A program made the translations under genes and the position numbers. The notes beneath the pieces were generated by a model that saw nothing but the letters and a program-made list of their open reading frames with translations, was not told where the DNA came from and made no database searches. From NCBI GenBank assembly GCA_937888925.1, contig CALARM010000797.1, positions 1 to 8,221 on the forward strand: a DNA stretch of 8,221 nucleotides, read 5' to 3'. Shown in pieces: positions 1 through 5,556 of the stretch (within the stretch, counting starts at the first letter, position 1; each line of letters opens with the position of its first letter). The DNA comes from an uncultured Synergistia bacterium. GTDB taxonomy: Bacteria > Eremiobacterota > SpSt-956 > JAKJGF01.

Positions 1-431
1 ATCATTATACTAACGAACTCATACATAATTATCTTTTAGCAGGGTCTGTTTGGAGAAAAGGTGTAAAAGAATGGCATACATTAAAAGACAGAGACAAATT
101 ATTTTTTAAAAAAGTTGCAGAAGACATTGGCCATCATCCTGCAGTCTTATATTCCATTTCGAAGGTACTTAATGATATTGGAAGTAAGTTTATAGAGGAT
201 GGCGTGTTTTGGATAAGTAATATTTTACAGAAAAATGAATCCTTGCTCACTGAAGAGTTAGAGATAAATACTATTTATTACATTGAAAATTTTGTTAGAA
301 GATATATTCTGAAAAATCGTTATAAAGTGAAAACATCCAAACAGATAAAAAAACAGATTATGGTTATATTAAACTTTTTAGTGGAAAGGGGTTCTGTTAC
401 AGGATATTTATTGAGAGAAGATATTTTATAA
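1..431 (+). CDS. C-terminal fragment of an unrecognised protein (5' end outside the window)
   Basis: The frame starting at base 3 is open from the left edge to the TAA at 429-431 and gives about 142 residues. A GTG at 204 could act as a start, but the upstream residues continue in the same style (HYTNELIHNYLLAGSVW, then a K/E-rich stretch), so this is much more likely the tail of a longer gene. The fragment looks mostly helical and mixed-charge, with aromatic-rich segments such as IYYIENFVRRYIL and a C-terminal stretch resembling a small winged-helix (QIMVILNFLVERGSVTGYLLRE). I do not recognise the family. A helical tail of a large ATPase from the same defence island is possible but is a guess. 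The next gene starts 52 bp downstream on the same strand, so co-transcription is possible. Nothing shows what the missing N-terminal part does. Confidence 0.7.
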   Translation, partial: HYTNELIHNYLLAGSVWRKGVKEWHTLKDRDKLFFKKVAEDIGHHPAVLYSISKVLNDIGSKFIEDGVFWISNILQKNESLLTEELEINTIYYIENFVRRYILKNRYKVKTSKQIKKQIMVILNFLVERGSVTGYLLREDIL

Positions 432-472
432 AGATATTTTGGTTAAAAATGACAGATAATAAATATAAAAAC

Positions 473-476
473 GGAG
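473..476 (+). promoter_or_regulatory. Ribosome binding site for the AlbA_2/ATPase gene
   Basis: GGAG lies 7 nt before the ATG at 484, which is normal Shine-Dalgarno spacing and supports that start codon. The 52-bp gap upstream is AT-rich and contains GATAAT (455-460) and TATAAA (464-469). Neither has a convincing -35 partner, so no promoter is called here. Confidence 0.7.
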
Positions 477-483
477 ACTCTTT

Positions 484-2148
484 ATGATACTCGATAAAAG
501 ACAGCAGGAAGAAACTTTTAATGAGCTGAGATATAGAAAAGAGAAGGAATGGTTTGAATTCAAGGAAGCGAAAAATGATTATTCCTTTGATGATCTCGGA
601 AAATACTTTTCTGCAATCAGCAATGAAGCTAACTTAAAAAGAATCCAGTATGGCTGGATAATATTCGGTGTTGATAATAACGGCAAAATTGTGGGAACAA
701 ATTATAAAAACTCTCCGGAAAGTCTTGTTAAACTTAAAAAAGATGTAGCAGACCATACCGGTGACAGATTAACATTTATAGAAATATATGAATTATCTCT
801 TAAAGAAGGAAGAGTGATTATGTTCCAGATTCCTGCTGCACCTTCAGGAATTCCGACTTCCTGGAAAGGTCATTATTACGGTCGTGAAAACGACTCACTG
901 GCACCACTTAATATACAGGAACTGGAATATATCAGAAATCAGAAATACTCTGACTGGTCTGCCAGAATATATGAAAATGTTACATTGAAAGATCTCGATC
1001 CGATTGCTCTTGGAAAAGCAAGAGAAAATTTCAGGGAGAAGAATCCAAAAATTTCATCAGAAGTTGATGAATGGGATGATGAAACTTTTCTTAATAAAAT
1101 AAATATCACTATAGAGGGAAAAATAACAGCAACAGCCATAATACTGCTCGGGAAAGAAGAAACACAGAAATACCTGAACCCTTTTACATCTCAGATTACC
1201 TGGATTTTAGAAGATAATCAGGGAATCAGGATTGATTATGAGCATTTTGGGCCTCCTTTTATACTGTCAGTAGAGAAGGTTTTTTCTAAAATTAGAAATC
1301 TTACATACAGATACATGCCGGGTAATACTCTTTTCCCTGTGGAGACACAGCAATATGAGCCGTATATTATAAGAGAAGCACTTCATAACTGTATTGCCCA
1401 TCAGGATTATACATTAAGGGGCAGGATAAATGTAATTGAAAAACCGGATCGTTTATTTTTCATTAATGAAGGAACCTTTATTCCCGGCAATATTGAGACA
1501 CTTTTTTCTCCGGCATATGTGCCTCCATTTTACAGAAATTCTTTTCTGGCAAATGCTATGGTAAGATTGAATATGATCGATACTATCTCAAGCGGAATAC
1601 ATAGAATGTTCCGGCTTCAGAGAAAAAGGTATTTTCCTATGCCTGATTACGATTTAACCGGGCCGGGAAGAGTATTTGTTACGATTTATGGAACAGTCCT
1701 TGATGAAAATTACACAAGAATTCTTATTAATAATACTGATTTAAGCCTTGCAGCAGTTATGATACTGGATAAAGTTCAAAAGAAAAAATCTATTACTAAA
1801 GATGAATATAATATTCTTAAGAAACAGAAGCTTGTGGAAGGAAGATATCCTAATATTTATGTTGCTTCCCAAATTGCAGATATTACAGGCGATAAAACAA
1901 GCTATATAAAATATAGGGCCTTTGATAATAGCTATTACAAAGATATGATTCTTGAGCTTATAAAAAAATATGGTTCTTCCTCAAGGCAGGAAATATATGA
2001 ACTTTTAAAGGATAAACTCTCTGATATTCTGGATGAGAAACAAAAAATTAATAAAGTGAAGAATCTCATTTATTTAATGTCTAAGAAAGATAAAACAATA
2101 AAAAATATAGGGAATAATAGAGATTCTAAATGGGTTTTGAATATCTAA
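484..2148 (+). CDS. AlbA_2 (Schlafen-like) domain / HATPase_c_4 ATP-binding protein with C-terminal winged helix
   Basis: This 554-aa protein has the layout of the family often annotated as 'RNA-binding domain-containing', 'ATP-binding' or 'RecG-like' transcriptional regulators. Residues ~20-150 form an AlbA_2/Schlafen-type domain, with the E-x-K signature WFEFKEAKND (E25, K27) and the strand YGWIIFGVDNNGKIVG (56-71). Residues ~290-410 form a GHKL-type ATPase (HATPase_c_4). Its N-box is REALHNCIAHQDY (R297-Y309, with E298 and N302), followed by a G-box-like INEGTFIPG (N328, G330). Residues ~430-554 are charged and helical, and fit one or two winged-helix DNA-binding units. Family members are common in defence islands and are usually described as regulators, but biochemical roles are poorly known. 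The gene sits 130 bp upstream of the Wadjet-like operon on the same strand, so it may be its regulator, a partner, or an independent defence gene. It ends with TAA. No truncation is seen. Confidence 0.85.
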   Translation: MILDKRQQEETFNELRYRKEKEWFEFKEAKNDYSFDDLGKYFSAISNEANLKRIQYGWIIFGVDNNGKIVGTNYKNSPESLVKLKKDVADHTGDRLTFIEIYELSLKEGRVIMFQIPAAPSGIPTSWKGHYYGRENDSLAPLNIQELEYIRNQKYSDWSARIYENVTLKDLDPIALGKARENFREKNPKISSEVDEWDDETFLNKINITIEGKITATAIILLGKEETQKYLNPFTSQITWILEDNQGIRIDYEHFGPPFILSVEKVFSKIRNLTYRYMPGNTLFPVETQQYEPYIIREALHNCIAHQDYTLRGRINVIEKPDRLFFINEGTFIPGNIETLFSPAYVPPFYRNSFLANAMVRLNMIDTISSGIHRMFRLQRKRYFPMPDYDLTGPGRVFVTIYGTVLDENYTRILINNTDLSLAAVMILDKVQKKKSITKDEYNILKKQKLVEGRYPNIYVASQIADITGDKTSYIKYRAFDNSYYKDMILELIKKYGSSSRQEIYELLKDKLSDILDEKQKINKVKNLIYLMSKKDKTIKNIGNNRDSKWVLNI

Positions 2149-2149
2149 A

Positions 2150-2204
2150 CTTTAGTTATACTTTAGACATTCTTTAGACATTCTTTAGACATTCTTTTAA
2201 CCTG
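2150..2204 (+). repeat. Tandem 11-bp direct repeats, CTTTAGACATT (three perfect, two degenerate units)
   Basis: Perfect copies lie head to tail at 2161-2171, 2172-2182 and 2183-2193. A degenerate unit precedes them at 2150-2160 (CTTTAG kept) and another follows at 2194-2204 (only CTTT kept). The 11-bp period is about one helical turn, so bound proteins would line up on one DNA face. Each perfect unit contains TAGACA, one base from a consensus -35 box. The array starts 2 bp after the stop of the AlbA_2 gene and lies upstream of jetD. A short palindrome, CTAAA-C-TTTAG (2145-2155), overlaps that stop and the first unit. An operator array is the simplest reading, and slippage-prone promoter repeats are the alternative. 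Confidence 0.9.
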
Positions 2205-2213
2205 AAATATAGA
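2186..2213 (+). promoter_or_regulatory. Candidate sigma70-type promoter for the jetDABC operon
   Basis: TAGACA at 2186-2191 (5 of 6 to TTGACA) is followed after 16 bp by TATAGA at 2208-2213 (4 of 6 to TATAAT). The -35 box lies inside the third repeat unit, so anything binding the repeats would compete with or assist RNA polymerase. Transcription would start near 2220, giving a leader of about 60 nt before jetD. In AT-rich DNA such matches occur by chance; the position and the overlap with the repeats are what make it plausible. Confidence 0.4.
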
Positions 2214-2217
2214 TAAA

Positions 2218-2266
2218 CCAGGGGATTGGAAACATATATATCAGACATTCTTTAGACATTCCCTGG
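2218..2266 (+). other. Imperfect inverted repeat in the jetD leader
   Basis: CCAGGG at 2218-2223 is the exact reverse complement of CCCTGG at 2261-2266. The pairing extends inward with one mismatch, for 9 matches in 10. The ~30-nt loop contains the second repeat cluster. The downstream arm ends 12 nt before the jetD ATG, so an RNA hairpin here could affect jetD translation. There is no T-run after it, so it is not a typical terminator. It may be a coincidence. Confidence 0.35.
2239..2260 (+). repeat. Second cluster of the 11-bp repeat (one degenerate and one perfect unit)
   Basis: A perfect CTTTAGACATT at 2250-2260 is directly preceded by TATCAGACATT at 2239-2249, which keeps the CAGACATT end. 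The cluster lies 45 bp beyond the first array and just upstream of jetD. If the promoter at 2186-2213 is real, these copies lie downstream of the transcription start, a typical place for repressor sites. I did not see the unit elsewhere in the window. Confidence 0.85.
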
Positions 2267-2278
2267 CTGGATTTTAAA

Positions 2279-3289
2279 ATGAAAAATATAGAAGAAATTT
2301 TAAAAAATTATAAAAAGAAAAAGATAGACACGATAGAATTACAAAAATACTTTAAAGATTATATTTTATTTACCGATTCCATAAAAGAAGCTGTAGAAAA
2401 AAACCTCCTGGCACCTGTGCAAAACTCCGGCTTAAATGGCCGCCATCCGCCTCTTTATAACACCTACCGGATTTTAGAACAAAAACTCGATAATGAAGAA
2501 GAACTGATAAAAGAAATTAATACCTTCCCACCTGAAATGGATAATAATTTTTATCTGAAAAACCTTTCAACTTACAAGGAAGACAGGGAAATAATAAGAA
2601 AATTAAGAGACTTCTTCTCAAACAGTGAGTGCAGAAAAACCCTTAAAATACCTTTCTCCATAAATGAAAGATCCTTTCAGATATTCAATGATGAAAAATT
2701 CATTTCAGAAAAAGACAAAAATATACTTTCACGGCTGAAATTAGATAAAGAAAAACTGAATTACTACAATACTCCTGAGCCGTTTTTTTATTATATGCCG
2801 GCAGGTTTTATAGACCATATCCTTATTGTTGAAAATAAAGATACTTTTTTTACAATAAAGCGTTCCTTTCAGGACAGGGGAGATAATCTGATTGATAATA
2901 TTCCTTTTAAAATGCTCATTTACGGCGAAGGCAGAAAGATAGAAGGCAGTGCAGGGTTCTTAAATGAAATAACTGGCTTTAATACAGGGAAAACAGAGAT
3001 ATATTATTTCGGAGATCTTGATTTTGAAGGTATAAATATCCTCACAGGCCTTATGAATAAATTTCCTGAATGGAATATAAAACCTTTTGTGTATTTATAC
3101 AATAAAATGATTGATCTCTGTAAAGAACTGCCGGACATCAGAACTTCACAGACCCGGTGTGATATTGCTCAATTTTTATCATTTTTTGATATAGATAAGG
3201 CTGAACAGATTAAGGATATACTGTACAAAAATAAGTATATACCGCAGGAAGTATTATCTTATGAATTTTTTCGTTATTACAGAGGGTAA
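2279..3289 (+). CDS. jetD: JetD-like Wadjet nuclease subunit (DUF2220-type Toprim protein)
   Basis: In studied Wadjet systems JetD is the Toprim-domain subunit, distantly related to Spo11/topoisomerase VI A, that cuts circular plasmid DNA handed over by the JetABC motor. This 336-aa protein shows the expected order. The N-terminal region (~1-75) is winged-helix-like and ends in GRHPPLYNTYRIL. A linker follows. The Toprim core has the acidic residue in ILIVENKDTFF (E185), the strand LIYGEGRK (215-218) and the D-x-D motif YYFGDLDFEGINIL (D246, D248). The C-terminal part contains PQEVLSYEFF (Q323, E324). Metal-binding residues appear intact, so it is probably active. It is somewhat shorter than type I JetD proteins, as I recall them at nearly 400 aa. 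The ATG at 2279 is the only usual start codon after the in-frame TAG at 2210, but no good Shine-Dalgarno precedes it. It opens the operon; jetA follows 35 bp later. Confidence 0.88.
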   Translation: MKNIEEILKNYKKKKIDTIELQKYFKDYILFTDSIKEAVEKNLLAPVQNSGLNGRHPPLYNTYRILEQKLDNEEELIKEINTFPPEMDNNFYLKNLSTYKEDREIIRKLRDFFSNSECRKTLKIPFSINERSFQIFNDEKFISEKDKNILSRLKLDKEKLNYYNTPEPFFYYMPAGFIDHILIVENKDTFFTIKRSFQDRGDNLIDNIPFKMLIYGEGRKIEGSAGFLNEITGFNTGKTEIYYFGDLDFEGINILTGLMNKFPEWNIKPFVYLYNKMIDLCKELPDIRTSQTRCDIAQFLSFFDIDKAEQIKDILYKNKYIPQEVLSYEFFRYYRG

Positions 3290-3300
3290 TTATGTTTTAA
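3282..3300 (+). other. Mini-ORF ATG-TTT-TAA with a good RBS, in frame with jetA
   Basis: GAGGG (3282-3286), overlapping the end of jetD, stands 5 nt before an ATG at 3292. That ATG is followed by TTT and then TAA (3298-3300). It lies in the jetA frame, exactly 33 bp upstream of the jetA ATG at 3325, and the intervening codons read FLEDYRVR. The start at 3325 has only a weak purine stretch before it. The mini-ORF may be the original jetA start, cut off by a nonsense mutation at codon 3, or a two-codon leader whose termination allows reinitiation 24 nt downstream. Confidence 0.5.
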
Positions 3301-3324
3301 TTCCTTGAAGATTACAGAGTAAGA

Positions 3325-4827
3325 ATGGAAAACATGGCTCCCTTTGCATGTCTTCACGAAAAATTAAGTAATGCAAAAAGATATGAACAATATAATATAT
3401 TTACACTTACCTTTTCGACAATGCTTTTTATGCTTGACGGAATGATTAAAAATATAGGCAGTGACAGCATGGCCATTGCAGATTTTCTTCACGAATTAAT
3501 ATATGAAAATTATAAGGAAAAACTTACCTCTGATGAATCAATGGAAATCTGCCATTATATACTGTTTGATATACTTCAGAACAGCGGATTTACATATAAA
3601 TACAAATATATGAATCCCTTTACTTCTCTTACCGAATATATAAATGTATCTCTCATTGCCCAGGATGAAGTTAAAATCGGAAGGCAGAAGGTAAAATATA
3701 AGCTCACCGATCAGGGTATGGAAATGCTCTTTATGACAAAAGAAGTCCATAAAGAACTCAGAATACCTGTTACTCAATTTTATCTCAAACAACAGATTGA
3801 AAAAGGGGTTTTCGATAAAGCCCTTCATATAGTTGATGATCTGAGTATTATGGTAAAACAGCTCAGGGAAAAAGTAAATGATATAGTAAGGAAAATAAAG
3901 ATAAATGCTCTCAGTATAAAATTTTCCGAATATGAAGACATACATGAGAAGATATTTGAACAGTTTAAAAGAGATGAAGAAGAATTTAAAAATCTGGTCT
4001 TTCTTCTGGAGGAAAAGAAAAATATCATTGAATCGGTAAGTTCAGGCAAAAGGACAGAGGAAGAAAAGAAAGCACTCATATTATTATATGAAATATCTGA
4101 GAGGCTCGCCTTTATTGTTAATGAACATAAAAGACTGTTTATAGATAAACTTGATCTTCAGAGAATCTACCAGGAAGCAATAAAAAATCAGATTTCAGCA
4201 GGATTTATGATAAGACTCAATTTTGAAACTGAAATACTGGACAGTCTTGTAAACAATAACTCTTCTGTGGATGTAAACAGAAAAATCATAGCTCCTCTGT
4301 TACGATTAAAAAGAAATAAATATTTCCATATTGCTAAATCAACTCAGGAACAGATGATAAGAGAAGAATCTGAAGATATTATAGAAAAGATTGAAGAAGA
4401 TTTCCAGGAAAATCAGGAAGAAAATAAAAAGGAGCAGATAAAAAAAAGGTATGAACATTATAAGAAATATCTGTCCCTTTTTATTTCAAATATTAATTCC
4501 GGCTCTGAAACTTCTCTTGAAGAAGTCCTTAAGAATCTCCAGAGAAGTGATAGAGAGGATATAATTTCCACTTTTGATTTTTATAGTTTTCTTATTATGT
4601 TTCACCAGGCAGGAGAAATAAATTTAAATGAAGTATACAGAGATAGTGAGGATATTATTATAGAAGATTATGATGAAGTCCATATAGAACATTTATTGAC
4701 TGATGTAAGAGAAGAAAATCCTTTGCTGAAAGAATTCAGATCCATTCTGTTTTACAGTAATGATGAAATAATTACCCTTGAAAATCACATAAGACTGAGT
4801 AACTTTAAAATGAAATTTATCAGATAG
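3325..4827 (+). CDS. jetA: JetA-like kleisin subunit of the Wadjet complex
   Basis: By position this is the kleisin (MukF/JetA-like) that would bridge the JetC heads and bind JetB. The 500-aa product begins with a helical region (~1-90) followed by a winged-helix-like segment ending in VKYKLTDQGMEMLF (~121-134). A long, strongly charged helical middle follows: the kleisin-like helix LKQQIEKGVFDKALHIVDDL starts near residue 154, and likely coiled coil runs to ~270. An acidic E/Q-rich helix lies at ~347-380. A compact C-terminal domain (~430-500) ends in HIRLSNFKMKFIR and could be the second winged helix. I do not recognise the exact family from sequence alone, so the call rests on architecture and on sitting 12 bp upstream of jetB. 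The stop is TAG and overlaps the jetB ribosome binding site. The ATG at 3325 is the first available after the in-frame TAA at 3298. Its RBS is poor, and a better-placed upstream ATG is interrupted by that TAA. Confidence 0.75.
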   Translation: MENMAPFACLHEKLSNAKRYEQYNIFTLTFSTMLFMLDGMIKNIGSDSMAIADFLHELIYENYKEKLTSDESMEICHYILFDILQNSGFTYKYKYMNPFTSLTEYINVSLIAQDEVKIGRQKVKYKLTDQGMEMLFMTKEVHKELRIPVTQFYLKQQIEKGVFDKALHIVDDLSIMVKQLREKVNDIVRKIKINALSIKFSEYEDIHEKIFEQFKRDEEEFKNLVFLLEEKKNIIESVSSGKRTEEEKKALILLYEISERLAFIVNEHKRLFIDKLDLQRIYQEAIKNQISAGFMIRLNFETEILDSLVNNNSSVDVNRKIIAPLLRLKRNKYFHIAKSTQEQMIREESEDIIEKIEEDFQENQEENKKEQIKKRYEHYKKYLSLFISNINSGSETSLEEVLKNLQRSDREDIISTFDFYSFLIMFHQAGEINLNEVYRDSEDIIIEDYDEVHIEHLLTDVREENPLLKEFRSILFYSNDEIITLENHIRLSNFKMKFIR

Positions 4828-4830
4828 GAG
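4826..4830 (+). promoter_or_regulatory. Ribosome binding site for jetB, overlapping the jetA stop
   Basis: AGGAG shares two bases with the TAG stop of jetA (4825-4827) and lies 9 nt before the jetB ATG at 4840. This is typical of translationally coupled genes and supports both the jetB start and one operon. Confidence 0.75.
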
Positions 4831-4839
4831 TTTTTAGAG

Positions 4840-5553
4840 ATGTTTGTAGACCTCGAAGATGTGAAACTCGGTGCCAGAATATTTTTCAGGCTTATTGAAA
4901 AAGGAGAAATAAACTCCTCTGATGACAGAGATTTAATGAAGCTTATTGATAATGATGATATAAAACACATATTAAAAGTCTTTGAAGAAGAAACAGGCAC
5001 AATTATCCTCCATGGCCGTGACAGAAAATATATAAGTGCAAAGACAGACAATAAAGTTTTCGGATATACAAACAGTGAATTGAGAAAGGAGCTCCATATT
5101 ACAGATAATGAAGAACTTTATACATGTTATTTTATAATCCTTTCCATTCTGGCACTTTTTTACAGAGGTGAGGGTTATGATATGAAATACCGCGAGTTTC
5201 TGGAAATAGAAGAGTTGTATGAGTTTATTGATATTAAGATAGGTAATTTTAAACAGTTACAGGATCTGCACGAATTAGAGGAATCTATGGATATGAAATT
5301 CAGTTCTGTCGTAAATAAATGGGACAGTTTAATGATCCATGACGAAAGAAAGAAAAACCTTAAAAAGTCGGAAAACAGCAGAATGGCTTATATAAGTAAA
5401 GTCCTGAAATTCCTGTGTGACGAAAAGCTTTTAATGGTGGAAGACGGACGTATTATAAGAACCAGTGAGAAAATGGACTCTATGGTTACAGTGTACTATA
5501 CTGCAAAAGAAAGAAAAAAGGAGATACTTGATTTTATAAATCAGGCAGGTTAG
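4840..5553 (+). CDS. jetB: JetB-like KITE subunit of the Wadjet complex (DUF6063-like)
   Basis: JetB is the small MukE/KITE-like subunit that binds the kleisin and DNA. The 237-aa product matches my recollection of the DUF6063 family, the JetB of type II Wadjet, in both size and landmarks. These include an N-terminal helix (ARIFFRLIEKGEI), the segment VFGYTNSELRKEL (73-85), the hydrophobic helix YTCYFIILSILALFYRG (94-110) and a FLEIEELYEFID-like helix at ~126-137. A second winged-helix region has VLKFLCDEKLLMVEDGRIIRTSEKMDSMVTVYY (~188-220). The hydrophobic segment is best read as a buried helix of the domain, not a membrane span. Its start is well supported by AGGAG at 4826-4830. The gene ends in TAG, and the jetC ATG follows after only 3 bp in the same reading frame. 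It could be any KITE-type subunit of a related SMC complex, but the neighbours make JetB the best fit. Confidence 0.83.
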   Translation: MFVDLEDVKLGARIFFRLIEKGEINSSDDRDLMKLIDNDDIKHILKVFEEETGTIILHGRDRKYISAKTDNKVFGYTNSELRKELHITDNEELYTCYFIILSILALFYRGEGYDMKYREFLEIEELYEFIDIKIGNFKQLQDLHELEESMDMKFSSVVNKWDSLMIHDERKKNLKKSENSRMAYISKVLKFLCDEKLLMVEDGRIIRTSEKMDSMVTVYYTAKERKKEILDFINQAG

Positions 5554-5556
5554 ATT

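Noticed and set aside
204..431. A separate 75-aa gene starting at GTG 204
   Set aside because: The same frame is open all the way to base 3, with protein-like composition upstream and no good RBS before 204. It is better read as the tail of a longer gene.
432..483. Promoter directly upstream of the AlbA_2 gene
   Set aside because: GATAAT and TATAAA are present, but no -35-like hexamer lies at 16-18 bp from either. In such AT-rich DNA this is not enough.
2140..2210. Intrinsic terminator after the AlbA_2 gene
   Set aside because: The only palindrome, CTAAA-C-TTTAG, is too short and AT-rich, and no GC-rich stem with a T-run follows. Read-through into jetD cannot be excluded.
2161..2260. CRISPR array
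   Set aside because: The repeats are only 11 bp long, lie head to tail without regular spacers, and number too few.
3538..4079. Reverse-strand open frames of 135 and 84 codons inside jetA
   Set aside because: They are antisense to a well-supported gene, rich in F/S/I/Y as expected from complementing K/E-rich coding DNA, and have no domain or RBS support.
4785..5051. Reverse-strand open frame across the jetA-jetB junction
   Set aside because: It is antisense to jetA/jetB, low complexity and serine/phenylalanine-rich, a shadow of the forward genes. The reverse frames at 939-1139, 5860-6057, 7395-7691 and 7865-8050 were dropped for the same reason.
5133..5169. Transmembrane helix in JetB
   Set aside because: One hydrophobic stretch of ~15 residues fits a core helix of the DUF6063/KITE fold. 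No signal peptide or flanking topology supports a membrane protein.
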